NCBI GenBank assembly: GCA_963070105.1
Contig: OY718805.1
Span: forward strand, 248,001-312,000
Direction: 5' to 3'
Length of the DNA stretch: 64,000 bases
Source of the DNA: Litomosoides sigmodontis
Taxonomy: Eukaryota; Nematoda; Chromadorea; Rhabditida; Onchocercidae
Position 1 is the first letter of the stretch, and every line of letters starts with the position of its first letter. The notes below the pieces were generated by a model that saw nothing but the letters and a program-made list of their open reading frames with translations, made no database searches and was not told the origin of the DNA. This document shows, piece by piece, positions 28,863 to 44,160 of the stretch. Both the position numbers and the translations under genes were made by a program.

Positions 28863-31775
28863 ATGGAATTCAAAAGAATGTTGCACCCGGTAAGTAATAA
28901 AATTTAAAGTAATAGCGGAGAAAAACTTTTGTAGGGAGTCCAGAAATTAGCACCTTATTAAGGTGGGAACTTATTTTAGAATAAATTTCGGAAACGGTCA
29001 AAACAGTTGGAACTGTGGAAATTGGTGACATTGGCATCGTACTATGAGAAACTTATGGAATCCACGAGGCCGTGTCACGTTGGACAAGCTGTTATTTATA
29101 TGAGAGAGCTCGATGCTGCATCATATCACATTGATTCCATCATAGAGACCGTAATTAGTCTTTGAGTGGCCAAAAATTTGAAAAGACATACAGTCTTCAT
29201 AATGGTGTGCTTATTAAGCACGACTTTGCTGTCGTGAGAATCCCATCTTGATAACTCTGACAACAGCGTCTTGATTGTTGTACATATTCTTGCATTCGGC
29301 CATCATTTATTTTCTATTTCAACAAATGGCATAGGTATTATAATGTGCTGAACACATGAGGATCATCCAAATCCAATTCATTTTTTGAAATTTTCACGTG
29401 GCATGTGGTCGAAATCAATATTCCGGCGCAAGAGATGTTTCTCATTCCTTTCCCGGAAGGAATATAAGCTCGATCTTTGATCGTGCAAGTACTGTGCTAT
29501 GCTAATAAAAGCCGGCAAATTACTGCCCAGTTCAGTTTCTCTTAAAGGAAAAACTTTTTCTTGATTCTTTAGCTTGATCAGCTTATTGATGAAGTCGATG
29601 ACGAAATCGGTTGTAACGCAGAGAATTTCGAAAAGTCTTGGATTACCAAAACTGATGCTCTTGAAAACGGTGATGACTTCGATTTTTCATTTTGAAATTC
29701 TCAGAATTCTAAAAACGAGCTGTCAAGAATTTATCGTGTGATTGCTTCGTCACACTTCAAATTCATCGGCTTTTGGGCTAAGACTAGACGGATCTATTGG
29801 AGTGTGTCCGAAGCACTAGAGAATATCCGAAGCATAAATAAGTTTCTGGAGCAGTCGGTATTTCAGGTCTTTATCAGCTATCGGTTCAGTTGCAAAGGCA
29901 GGAAAAGGCGATAACTGATGTGGCAGACCATTTTTCAGAGAGGATGGTACTAATAAGTGCTATGCGTGATAACTTTAAAGGGCATGAAAGCTTAATCAGG
30001 AAGGTTCATCATTTTAAACAAGTTGTAGAATTACGCGTACATCTTTTTGTCCACTTGCCTAAAAATGATCTTCCTAAAGTCTTTATGAGAGACGTCTTGG
30101 CAATCAAATTAGCAATATGAAAGAAACGAAAATCAGGCAAGCGTGGTAAAAATATATAGTGGAGACTTCGATGAAGTCAACAGTACAATGAGGCTATCAT
30201 TTATTAGCCAGTTGAACTTAACGGATTTGTATATGCTCGCAAATAAGCTGTCTCCTCAGAGTTCCAGAGGTTAAGTAACAAGACGGTTTATGCTCTTCTT
30301 TTGCATTGTTATTGATTCTCAGTTTCGAGTAAATAAGCAATTAATTTGAATAAGTTTCATAAAACAGTGAAGAATTTGAGGACCGGAAGGTTTACGAGGA
30401 ATAGACGAATATATGCCATAACAATAAAGGAAGAAATGCCTGAGTGTGATTGTTGTGTTGTTTTAGTGAAACTGTAATTTGGAGGGTTTTAGGCAGACGA
30501 AAGTGTGTTCAAATTTTATTAACAGAATACATTTCGAATTCAATTGTCTTACATTTAACATTCGTCGAATTATTAATTGAAAAGAAAAACGGAATGTTTC
30601 GCAATCTTTCAGCATTGTGTATTCCATGCTAATATGTTGACGCTTACTAATCTTATTCGTTCTCAATGCGGTAAAATGATAGCTCCCGCGAAGGAACGTT
30701 GGTCAGTGAGGGATTTAGGAATACTTGCCCGTGTTAGTTAGTTCTGCACCAAATTTTATTCTTTCAGGATTACCAAGCTATATGCACGTAGTGTGTTAGG
30801 CTTAATTAAGTAGCATACGTAAGCATAAACGTCACATAAGTGAATGAAAATTCATATTCTTGTTGGAAGAAGGAAGTATCGATAGTTTGACACTTATTCT
30901 ATAGACTTTTTTCATGTGTATTTAAGTTCTTATCTTCAGGTAGTTGACGAATTGAACAAAATCATTGTAAATTTCGTTGGTTTACGAAGGGTGCGCGAAT
31001 TGATAGCACCGACAAATTTACCCGATGAAAACGATATCATGAAGTTGGTTCGTCAGGCTGAAAAACTTCGCCTAATTTTAGAGGTTTCAAATTACACTTC
31101 CTATTTATTAACTTAACATATTATAATTTCATTTTTCAAAACTTCCACGTATTAAAAGTGAAGAAATAATAATTAAAATAAAAATTCATACAGGTTGATG
31201 AAAGTGTAATAAAACCGCAACACTAGTTGTTGGTCGAAAAGCATGCATTTACGTCCAATTCAAACTTCGTCCCTCATGCTCATGCAAGTAGCGACGATCC
31301 GCTTGGATTAGCCTTTCCGTCATATTCCGTCAAATTCGCAATGAACAATAAATAAAATTTTGGCTATCATTTGACTGTTTGGGCCTCAGCATGAGTTAAG
31401 TTTCGATGAAAATCGTCGAACACTGCGGAATGCACCTGCGCATGTGTATAAACTTCAAGCTGCAACTATTGATTTTGCTAGGTCTGTCCTTTGATTTGCT
31501 CCGCTTCCTCCTACCTTAAAACTTGAGCTCTTCTCTTTCTGCTCATTTACACTGCTGAAGTCGAGGTGATTACTAGAGGAATTGCAGAGACAGTTGATAG
31601 AAATAATGATTCCCGTGATCTTGTAATTCTAAGCAGTGCAGCCAGCCTAGCTAAAACAGGAAAAATTAGTGGCGGAATTAGGACTGATTGTTTCGCACAT
31701 TACTTTTTAGCATGCAAAATTTCATTTCAGGGATTCACAAAAGCTTTAGTAGGCCAGTTAAGGGAGAGGAATTGA
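28863..31775 (+). CDS. Multi-exon gene for an unrecognised, probably helical protein; model incomplete
   Basis: Coding-like exons with good splice sites: 28841-28889 (possible ATG at 28863), 28980-29150, 29573-29593 or through to a stop at 29693-29695, 29705-29857, 29890-30021, 30113-30269, 30940-31083, 31390-31481, 31577-31775. Most junctions are phase 0. Representative peptides are KFRKRSKQLELWKLVTLASY, WSVSEALENIRSINKFLEQS, ITDVADHFSERMVLISAMRD, NDIMKLVRQAEKLRLILE and RTLRNAPAHVYKLQAATIDF: charged, leucine-rich and without signal or membrane segments, suggesting an intracellular helical or coiled-coil protein. I recognise no family. Problems: an in-frame TGA at 29693, a gap of only 32 bases between two exons (29858-29889), and an unmatched phase after 30269, where the frame also runs into a stop (SPQSSRG, then TAA). 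It could be one gene with alternative ends, two adjacent genes, or a decaying gene. A short exon 31194-31226 (VDESVIKPQH, stop) is an alternative 3' end. Confidence 0.45.
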
Positions 31776-33169
31776 AAATAAGATCAAAACATCGGCTTGC
31801 ATGTTTATTATTGCGCAGAGGAATAGCTCTTACTGTTGATTGTGCATAGTGGTGGTGATGCGTGTAGCGTAGCACGGAGTATTAGGTCAGACTACTCCTT
31901 TCCCCCTTATCTTCCTCCATGATCCCGACCAGTTGTTTAATCCTAACCGATAACCGATCACCACCGTCATATTTTCCTCTATGAATGTTATCGGTGTTAT
32001 TATCGTTGCACTAAGTGAAATGACATCTATTGTTGTTCCGATAAATCATCACATCGGCGTAACCTTCTCCCATTACTAGCCTCTGCAGCTATTGATAGAA
32101 CTCTCAACATTTCCCTCTCCTCTATTTCTTTCCTTCCGCTTAGTAGGACAGAAATCGGCATGTCCGGATCCGTTACTTTCACTGCCGCACATCGTTCTAA
32201 TACCGTGCTAGCTAGACTTGATGGCGTCTCCTATTGAAATGACACGGCTAGGAAACAGTTGCTGTACAACTGATATAAGTAGCACTCCTTATTGAAGTTT
32301 ACCTGAAGAGATGGATGCTTTCCTTCCCTCGGCATTAATTGCTGCCATCTCATCCATTCTAACTGTTGCACTATTTTCTAATACTTATTATCGTTGCAGC
32401 AGCACTCCACTTCCCTCGACTCATTGTATTACGATACATTCCATTCCAATCTTACACAAAAGAACAGTTGTGTTTAGGTTACAGTAACATTCCCAGATAG
32501 ATATGACTGATCCAACCGCTAGACATCACCGCTCCTAAAGGAATCAATCTCCTCCATCCCTTCCATCTCCTATCACCGTATTTATAGAGGATGATAAACA
32601 ACATTAACAATGAATTAGTCGGTTTTGCCGATGTAATCTGTAGAAAGCTATTTTTCCGGGAACTTTTCCACAAGATTTGCGAGGTGCTAGGACGACGGCG
32701 ATGACGCAGCGAGGGTAGAGGTGGGGGATATGAATGATCATTATCATCAAAAAAACAACAGCGCCATACCGCACCATTCATTCGTTCATCTTGGAGAGAG
32801 AGGGAGATGAGGGGTAACTGGCTGCTAATAGGTCACTACTACTCATCATTTGACGAGTCTTTCCCCTACAGCCGCATATTTCCTTTTTTCCAGAATCCTT
32901 CGTAGAAATTGAGGAGCATTCCTTTTCACATTTTTCTCATCAGTTAGTTAATCAAGGGCGGCGGTAGGAGCGTGGTAATGGCAGCGGCACATCTGGCCAG
33001 GGATCGCTCGTCATATCATTCCTCCTCTTGTCTTCCCGTCAATCTGCCTCCTTCCTACTCGAACCAATACAATGTAATGAGAAGAACGGGAATTAGTGGA
33101 ATCACCCTGTCCCCTGCCTCTCCCATAAATTCTACCTCATCATCATCATCATCATCACTGTAGTCTTGT

Positions 33170-33201
<32 letters not shown>

Positions 33202-36200
33202 GCTGCTGCTGCTGCTGCCGCTGCTGCTGAAAAGGATGGTTCGTCCGTCCATCAGCAAATGTGCACTATCATTACTCCCAGCACTGTCCTTCTTCATGCT
33301 ATTTATCCTCTCTTTCAACCAGCCGTCTCACCACTAACTACGAATCCCATCCTCTCATGATTTGGAAACCAATCACGGCAAACACGAGATGGTAGCAGTT
33401 GCTCTCATCTTTGTATGCAAACCACATAGCTGGACCGTGGAGCATCATCAGATGGTGGAGCACTACTGACAGTGTCCACAATTTCGAAGATGCGCAGGTG
33501 AACGGCCTGGTTTCCTCAGTGGTTGCTTCGCCAGGTATGACACGAGAAGCAGGTGCAGAGACAGGTCAGATCGCTTCACATTTCGCCTCCCAATGTTGCT
33601 TATGGCAGTAGTAGCAAGCGAAGTTCGTCATTAGCTGCGCACTCATTGCGCTTCTCTGGAGCTGTTAGCATCATCTGTTAAAGACTTTTAGAAATATGTT
33701 CGATAGCATTTAGGTTGGTTGCATCCCCCGCTGTCTTCAATAGAAGTTCCATTTGCTTAGACAGAAGTGTGCTCTCTGTCTTCCTTCACGGGAAAACCGA
33801 AAAAAAGGGATGGATGATTGAAAATGTGGAGTGTGCTTCATCCATTTCCAATCATTCATTTTAATTCGATCAACTAATAGCAACGACAACAGCCCAAACT
33901 ATGGCAAGATGAGCTGAATTTCCGGTATTTGGTGTGGATGGAACACGTGTGCCTCCAAGGCCCATTACATCCTTATAGTTAGTAGTTGTTATATCGCATT
34001 ACTCGTCCCGTCTAACAGACAATATCACTTTTGACATCTTCAAATCATTATTTGCCACCAAAAATATGCAAATGTGATGTTTGCACCTGCACATGAAATC
34101 GCTGGACTGGATCGAAATTCATCTGGATGGATGGATAGTTACTCTATTTCTCTTGCGCCCTTCTGTTTCATGTTTCCCCTTTCTTATTACAGTATCAAAA
34201 AGGTTCGAAAGCAAGTTTCCTGAAGCAGCAACTTATTTTAAACTACAATAAATAAAATATAAATGATTTGGAAAGGTCATTTTTTTAGCTGAAGGTCACA
34301 TACATATAAATTTGCACACTCACTTGTTTCATTCAGATATATCCCTGTGAGCAGTGCTGCTTCAATACTTTCCAGAAATGATAGTTATAGAGGACTGCAT
34401 CTACAGAGTTTGGCCTTTAAAGTCATTTCTCGAAAAAATTACATCCGGTAGTGCTTCGGATCTGATAAGACACTTTTAACGGAGTAACCTGATTCGCTGG
34501 GCAGTAGACAGTTTGATGTGTTTACGTGTTATTCGGAATAAAGCCTCTGGTTTTTGTCTGAATTCTTGCCGGTTCACCAAGAATTAGCACCACTAATTAT
34601 GCGTTATCGTTTCTAGTAATTTCGAAAGCCTAGAAATGGAAGTTAGAGTGGTTGCTGTACGATGAGAAGTTTTGGAGCAATTATATTTTAAGCAAGTTTT
34701 TTTAGAACAGTTAAGCAAGTGAAATTCATTGGTGGTTGAATTTGTAGATAACAAATTGTGGAATTGCCTTTGTTGAATGGGAAAATGTTAAATGAATCAA
34801 CCTCACTGAGGTGAGGCGTAATCCTGTGCCATGTTGTACTGTTGTTGATTGATTGATGTGATCAGTTGGGGTGCTAGAAAGAAAATTAAATTTCAGACAG
34901 TTTTATTAGTCATATCGTCCTACTTTCTATGCACTCCTTATAAATTTGATACTACCACTTTTTACCTCTTCAACTTATTAAAAATAATCTTTCCATTTTC
35001 CCAACCTTTAAAAAGGCTGAGGAAATCTACTAAGTCTGTTGGAATTTTCTTTTCTCGAAATTCTCATAAGAAGTAGCAAGTTCTGCGACAAATGTGCCTG
35101 AGCTAGTCAAAGTTAGTCAAATTCTGTTTCTCGCAATGCATACTGTAAAGTGTAAATTCCAGTTTGTATGGCTCATTTTACACATCGTTTTTGCACATCA
35201 AAGTCCACGCTATCTCATTTGATTATGAATGGAATAGACTGATGGCGTATTTTGGAAGTTTTGAGGAGGAGGAGAGGAGGAGGGGGGGAGGAGAAGGAGG
35301 AGGAGGAGGTGACCTGTTGATTGGGTATGAAATAGGTGTTGAACTGATTACTCAAAGGAATCAATCATTTATTACGCATAATCAACAAACATTTCAATCT
35401 TGTTTACAGTTACAGGTACAGTAATGTGTTTCATGTTTTTAAATTAATCTGTGCTGCTGAGAATCTGTTATTGCATGGTACGTTAGCATCGGGCTTTCGC
35501 TAACTAATTTGGAGTAGGGAAGGACTGTGGTTCTGCTGGTGGACTGAAGTGCACTGAAGAGGACTTTCTGTTTTGACAGAGGAGTGAAATAAATGAAAGT
35601 TGAAGAAAATCGGATAGCCGTCACCATTCGTGCCACCTCCGCTTGTCTCCCTCAACTCATCACTGCTTCTTTGTTCAGATTCCTCTTTTTCTATCAATTA
35701 TTCGTAGCGGGCTGCTTCACCTTTTTTTGATTTTATTTTTTGCTTTTTTGTTTGAAAACCAACAAATTCCGTTCCCTAATAAACAATAACCTTTACCGTC
35801 TTTTCATTGATGATATTATAATTTGCCATTTCTCACTTTGGTTTAAACAAAATCGAACAAAAGCTATAAATTAATTGCTTACGCTTTGCATCGAACTATC
35901 GAAAGCTACTTTCCTCTTTTTCATCTTAACTTTTGTCCCTAAAATAGATTCCTCTTAACTAGTTATATAAATTATGAATTGGTTGTTAAGACAGCGGTTG
36001 TGAATGGAGCACACAGATCACAAATTGGTTAGCATTAGAATTGTCTGCTGGCTTGGATTTATGTGTTTTGCGGCAAAATTCGCTCTGACAATGCCGGAAA
36101 TAGGGAGGAGGTCGACTATTGTGTCTTCTTCTGCTTTAATTAATTTCCCCTAGTTCAAGCGAGCAACCTTCTCCAGCATATCTCTACACTTTTCAAATCC

Positions 36201-38282
36201 AATTTTTGTCACAAAAGGACAAAGACACAATCGCAATACTAAAAGAAATGAAACAAGATACAAATTTCACGTCTTTTTTTCAAATTGCGAATGGAAATTT
36301 TTTCATACTTTTATCAATGTGAGATAAAAGGTTGCAGGGAGATAAGAGCAATGGGTTAGATGAAGTAAGGTGAGGTCACACAGTTGATTCTGAGTACATT
36401 TACGTCAAAATTCCCATCCGTAGGGGTTCCATTCATTGTAAAGGAGTGCACACCGAAAGGTATTTTCCAACTTTCTCTTACCCTTTCTTTTCAATCAATC
36501 AGCACGTCGACTTGAAAGAGTGTTGTAGCGATAGTTGAGGCGAGGCAATATACTTTCTCAAATATGTGAATAACTTAAGGCAATGGAAAGGTAGGATGAC
36601 TTGACAAGATTATACATTTATTTTCCTCTTTCTTTCCATAAAGTTTACCAGTATCAGTCAGTACCTGTACCGTCCTCATCACACACATCTTTCCCACAGT
36701 CTGATAGCACGAAGTGTGGACAGGCAGGCCTCTGATGACGTATAATTAGGAGAGAGAGGAGCGAAGCGAACAATATCAACTGATCAGGACTCCCATTTCC
36801 GTGACGTGATGAAGCGTCACAGCGATGCGGGTGTACCATTTCGCTTTTCCATTGCTGTTATTTCATTGAGCTATCTTTCAACGATTACTACTTCCATTGC
36901 TATTCAAAATTTTCTAGTCAGAAAAAATTTTGTAGTCTTCGGGAAAAAAGTGAGAGCAGCACTTGGAATGACACTAATGGATAATGGTGACGGGGGCGGG
37001 AGCACTCATTACACGCTCGGGTGCCCGCACAACAAATCGTTCAAATGCAATACCGCACTTTTTTCAGGATAAACTTTCTCTCGGTCTCAACGGGACGAAC
37101 AGTTGATTCCTCTCTTCTAATGTCAACTTTTCCGCTTTTTTTGCCATTTTTTTCAGCAGAAAAAAACGAAGCGACATTTTATTGCTCAAAGTTATGTTCA
37201 CCGGAAACTGCCTGTCCGTTTTGCTTGAATTATCATTGAAATATGGATATCGGTTAGTTTCGTTTAGTTCTGATACATTATATTTCAATGAACATTATTG
37301 GCGAATATCATCCGCGTCATTAAAAAATTTATTTTTTGCCGCATCGCTTTATTATTTCAGCCCTGCTGCACTACTGAATCATAACTCGTACTCGTTTTAA
37401 TCCTACTCGTTTTTTACACACTCTGATCAAGCTGCTATCACTATTTCTGTGCACATTACGGTATGTTTAAGAAGACAACTGTTAAGCATACATATACGGA
37501 GAAAGAGTGAGAGAGGCAGAGAAGGAGAGGGAGAGAGATTAGAGGTAACCGATAACGAGCAGTCGACTAATTAACGTTTGTCGGTTTAATTGATTACATG
37601 TCTTCGAGCGGTCAACAGATTCAGATTAGATATCTGTTGTTATGTTGTAAAGGTGTGACTTTACACTTGGGATGCTTTCCTACCCCTGTCTTTTCATCCT
37701 TCCTTTCACCGCTACTTTAATTACGTCATAATTCTATTGCCTTCCGCTTATCGAACCGATAATGACAATGCCATTTTTCCACATACCACACTATTGATTG
37801 AAATCATCAATTTTGATTATTCTACAAGACGAGATCGAAAGTAAGGATTTCACGTCGATAGTGACACTTCGGCTCCAAGCTTACTTTGAGTTCACGAATA
37901 GAAGAAACTTGGTGCTTGCAATTTCTTTGGTATAGTTTCTAGCACAGATTAGGTTAGAAGATAAAGTTTTGTGAATTTGCAATTCCTTGTTGAGCAATTG
38001 AATTAGTAGTAACACCAAGTACAGCACTGGTTTTTATTCCAGCCACCAGGTTGATACGGTACTTGTCACCTTGGAGGTACAACGAGGTCACCGCAAAACG
38101 CGTGCCATCATTTTTTGTTGTCGAAGTTGGGATTTTCTGCATTACCATTAAATAGGACCGAAATCGTTTCCGTCTTTTAATTGAATGCATACTTTTTGCC
38201 ACAGTATGCTGCTAACAGAACTACTCCATCATTAATAACAATAACAGCAATGACATTAACTTTAACAACAGTTGTTGCGGTT
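31776..38282. other. Gene-poor region, first part of the 17-kb upstream flank of the Nkx6 gene
   Basis: No supportable exon. Numerous short frames occur but none has family resemblance. A minus frame at 37954-38202 (YLQGDKYRINLVAG) weakly recalls cystatin-like sequence but is not convincing. Simple repeats include TCA and TTG/CTG runs near 33130-33228, a G/A-rich run at about 35263-35309 and a GA run near 37498-37539. Confidence 0.5.
33131..33228. repeat. (TCA)n followed by (TTG)n(CTG)n trinucleotides
   Basis: About seven TCA units, then about a dozen TTG units grading into CTG units. They produce poly-Asp and poly-Asn/Ser frames on the minus strand that I regard as non-coding. Confidence 0.9.
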
Positions 38283-38299
38283 GCTATTAACAGTTATAA

Positions 38300-38940
38300 A
38301 ATAATTAATTAATTAATTAATAATAGTAAATAATAGTGAATAATTAATAATAAATAATAATAAATAATAATAAATAATAATAGTAAATAATAATAAATAA
38401 TAATAGTAAATAATAATAAATAATAATAGTAAATAATAATAAATAATAATAGTAAATAATAATAAATAATAATAGTAAATAATAATAAATAATAATAGTA
38501 AATAATAATAAATAATAATAGTAAATAATAATAAATAATAATAGTAAATAATAATAAATAATAATAGTAAATAATAATAAATAATAATAGTAAATAATAA
38601 TAAATAATAATAGTAAATAATAATAAATAATAATAGTAAATAATAATAAATAATAATAGTAAATAATAATAAATAATAATAGTAAATAATAATAAATAAT
38701 AATAGTAAATAATAATAAATAATAATAGTAAATAATAATAAATAATAATAGTAAATAATAATAAATAATAATAGTAAATAATAATAAATAATAATAGTAA
38801 ATAATAATAAATAATAATAGTAAATAATAATAAATAATGATAGTAAATAATAATAAATAATAATAGTAAATAATAATAAATAATAATAGTAAATAATAAT
38901 AAATAATAATAGTAAATAATAATAAATAATAATAGTAAAT
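38300..38940. repeat. 23-bp minisatellite, about 24 copies
   Basis: The unit is TAGTAAATAATAATAAATAATAA, repeating every 23 bases from about 38378; a simpler AAT/AATT lead-in occupies 38300-38377. One copy carries a single A-to-G change (near 38838). The array passes without a break into a 10-bp array. Confidence 0.95.
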
Positions 38941-39190
38941 AATAATAAATAATAATAAATAATAATAAATAATAATAAATAATAATAAATAATAATAAAT
39001 AATAATAAATAATAATAAATAATAATAAATAATAATAAATAATAATAAATAATAATAAATAATAATAAATAATAATAAATAATAATAAATAATAATAAAT
39101 AATAATAAATAATAATAAATAATAATAAATAATAATAAATAATAATAAATAATAATAAATAATAATAAATAATAAATAATAATAATAAAT
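38941..39190. repeat. 10-bp array (AATAATAAAT)n, about 23 copies
   Basis: A perfect decamer tract between the 23-bp minisatellite and the AAT trinucleotide tract, with irregular units at the right edge (39165-39195). Confidence 0.95.
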
Positions 39191-40599
<1,409 letters not shown>

Positions 40600-43500
40600 G
40601 TAGAGAAAAATAAAAGTGAAAATAGTGGCAGCTGTTACTCTTGAAGAATATTTATTGCCATAATGCGCAAATAATAAATAACATTTCTTCATTTCTCGTT
40701 GCGCAGCTCATTCGTAACAGAGTGCCTAAGCCTAGCATTACTCACCACCGTTTCTCATAGGAAGGATCGTATCTCCATTTAAATCACATTTCAGCTAAGT
40801 TGGACATATTGCTATCTTACTGAATTGACGCCTAAATGTGTTCTTTTGCATATAAATCTATTCTGATCAGATCTACGCTTCCTTTCGCTACAAATAGTTC
40901 CAACACTGATGTTATTTGACTTGCGCAGATGCTCCCTGAGGAAGGTAAGAAGAGAAGGAGGTGGGAGTTGGTTTTTGAAATCACTAATTGATAGCAAATA
41001 ACGAAGGCGTCGGATTGCATCAGAAGACCCGAAAATGCTTTTTTTTGGAGCAATAAAAGCAATGACATAATAGAGGAGAGGAGAGGAGAAAGGCAGAAGG
41101 AAGAAAGTAATATTTGTTAACGAGCATCGTGTCAAAATTGTTTCTGACGAAAACCGCTCCATCTCAAAATATGCCGAAATGTGGCAGCTTAATGAATGGA
41201 TAGATGAAAGCTAAAAGGAAGATAACCGTTGCAAAATGATCGGATGCCAAAAAAGGCTGCAAAAACAATTAATGGCACAATATGTAACACACATCAAAGT
41301 ACCCCTTGCTACCTTGCCTTCTCATTCCTTAATTTCATCCATCAATCTCCCTCACCCACCCACCCATCGGCAGCAGCACTCTCACAGTTGGACACAAATA
41401 AAGTGTTGTTGAATGAATTAGTTGTTAGTTAGTTAGTGCACAGTCAGTCACTTCCCTCGAAGTACCATTCTTATCGCTTCGCAATTTATACTTATTGCTA
41501 ATAGTGAACTGTTCAATCCATCCGTCCAGTTCTTCATTACTTCCCCTGCACGTCCTCATTGCAAGACATTCTCTTATTTATGTTCTCTCCAGCTTTACAC
41601 CTCCTCAAAAGCAACAATGTTCCCCTCTTCTGTGTGGCGTGTGTGTGTGTGTGTGTGCGTGCGTGATTTTCAGAAAGTAAGTAAGTATCATTTGCAGTCT
41701 AAAATCACTAATTAAATTTTGATGATTGCCAGATTCGGAAACATGTTACATTAGACAAGGGAGGGATGACAATGATGGCGAAGCAGCGACGTGGACAAAG
41801 TACTTGACGGTTCAACAATCCCCTCTAGATAATTTCCGAGGTGAACAATTTAAGAGGAAAAGTGTGGAAACAAAAAACGGAGAAACAATAAAGCGTCTCT
41901 TAAGAAAATCGTTGTAACATCCCGCGACAAGTGAGTGGATTTATATATATATATACCGTACTCTTAATAAGGCAATTGTTATTTCTACTCCGTCGGAAAT
42001 AATAATCCCCCTTGTATCTTAGTTAATCTCATTTTTTCTCCTGACGTTATAGGACATCAGCAAGTACGTGGAGGGGAAGGGGGCAAGGAGATTATCCTTC
42101 CGTAAGTATTATCAGACCAAAGGGTCGTGCTTTTTATTTGTTCTTGATTTTATTTCATTGATGTATGGAGATGGTGGAATGAAAAGGTGCGCGGTAGTGC
42201 TTTCGCATCATTATGACTATTATTGTTATTATTGAAGACAGTTGAATAGGATTAGTAGCATTACCCTTATTTATTCTTCCTCACCTCTAAGCCGCCGCGC
42301 GTTCTTTAAGGAATTTGTTGTGTACACTTGCTGCTGTTGCTGTATACTCATAATTCACACATTCATCCATTTTTGCATAACAATAATCAATCAGGCTTTG
42401 GCAAATAAAATGAAAATGCCCGGCACAATACAATGCTTTCACTGGCAGTTGGTGGCGTGACTACGTGAACACTTTCTTACCTAATCCTTTTGCACAATGA
42501 ATGCGGTTGTTGGGGACTGTTGCATCCTGAAGTTGAAGGTATGAGTAAGTGATAAATGACAACTGAATGATAGCTACCGTCTAGAAAAAGGTAACTTCTT
42601 CCTCTAGCTCAGCAAGCTAGATGAGAGATCAGTTCAGTTAAGGATATAATTAATCAGCATTCACCTCTGCGAAACCAGCAACTAAACCGCTCCTACCGAA
42701 TCTGCGGAACATTCTTCAACAAGGCATTGAATTAGAAAAATAGACAACGGAGCGGTGTAGCGGGGTGATGGTTGAAGCCCGTCGCATCCATGCAGTTACC
42801 GAGCAGAGAAGAGAAACATTATTTTACTTCTCCTCGTGAGGAGCAACAGTGGACAGATGAGATGATTTCGATTTCGTCGATGATTTCGGTCTATTAGTGG
42901 ACAGGTTCAGAAATTTCCATTCCTGAAACTGCCGCCCTTCCTCTTCCTCCTCCTTCTCATAATGCTAGCAACAAGTAGCTCTCTTAATTGGCCTATTTAA
43001 AAGGCCCTGCGCTCTTCCTTTTGCCCTCCTTCTCTATCTATTTCTTCCCGTTGCCTAAAATGCGCTAATGAAATCATACAGCAGCATTGATAAACATTCG
43101 GCTGCAACTGTAATAGCTGGACGAATTGCTCCCAGCAGTGCTCCAATATTTTACTTTCGTTTGTTTGTTAGATGCATTGAAAGGCGCCTTGCAATTTACA
43201 GGTAATATTAGCTCAAAATGAGAAGAATAATTTTGTAGCAGCGTTAAATCGACGGCGCTCAATTTTCGTCACAATTTATGACACTATCGCTTATGTTCGC
43301 AGTCTTTAGGAAATTGCGCCGGCTTTTCCAGTCAGCGATTTCCTCCATCGGCGACGATCTCAATATTTTAAGGTAGAAGAGGGGTCCAATGAGGGTGCTG
43401 GGTGCATTTGTACTTCAAGCATGTTGCGCTTGGCCAGCTTGCTGAGGAGTTAAAAGGAGGTAAACTGTTAACCAGAAGGACTATTTGATGCGGCGAGTCC

Positions 43501-43617
43501 TGCAACACAGCTTCCTTCCTGCTGCTCCTACTCCTTCCTCGCTCGGCTGAGCTTGCGTCGAGTCGAGTTATAGACGGACGAGCTCCGTTGCTCAAACGTC
43601 ATTTCCTTCTTCTTCTC

Positions 43618-43666
43618 CCCCCCCCCCCCCCCCCCCTCCTCCTCCTCCTCCTCCTCTTCCTCTTCT
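43618..43666. repeat. Poly-C tract followed by (CTC)n
   Basis: A run of about 20 C, then CTC trinucleotides, in a pyrimidine-rich island (43600-43690). Confidence 0.93.
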
Positions 43667-44034
43667 TCGCTTCTCTTTTTTCTTCTCGATATTTCTCGGT
43701 GTGCTTCAATTGCAGTTGCTTACCAGAGATGGAAATCAGGAAAACTTATTGAATTAGTGATTGCTCGGAGAGGGCTAAGCAGAAAGGTGGTGGTTTCACG
43801 CACGGCCTTGCAAGGAGCAGCGCTGTGCGACAGGTGTCCCATCTCTTTGGTTCTCCGGTAAAAGGAAGCTCCGGCTTTTCAGGACGGGTTGCTACATCCA
43901 GAAACACATCCCTACCATCACCTCCCTCTTCTCATTATCATTTTACGCTATCATTCATCACTCACTTGACATTGCTATCATTGTTTGCTGCTATTATTAA
44001 CCATACCATTTCTATTGCTGCAACCAACAATGAT

Positions 44035-44160
44035 TATTACCATTATCATTATCATCACTAATTACTATTACTATTATTATTACTATCACTATTACTATTG
44101 CTATGATTATGACTATTACTATTACTATTACTATCACTATTGCTATTGCTGTCATCGTCG
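44035..44160. repeat. Degenerate (TTACTA)/(TTATCA) repeat
   Basis: Imperfect ATT, ACT and ATC triplets similar in composition to the array at 6957 but short and diverged. Confidence 0.85.

Noticed and set aside
37954..38202. Cystatin-like frame on the minus strand
   Set aside because: Only YRINLVAG is reminiscent; no signal peptide or cystatin core motif, and no partner exon.
40812..41162. 116-codon minus frame
   Set aside because: No domain, no phased partner and no family resemblance.
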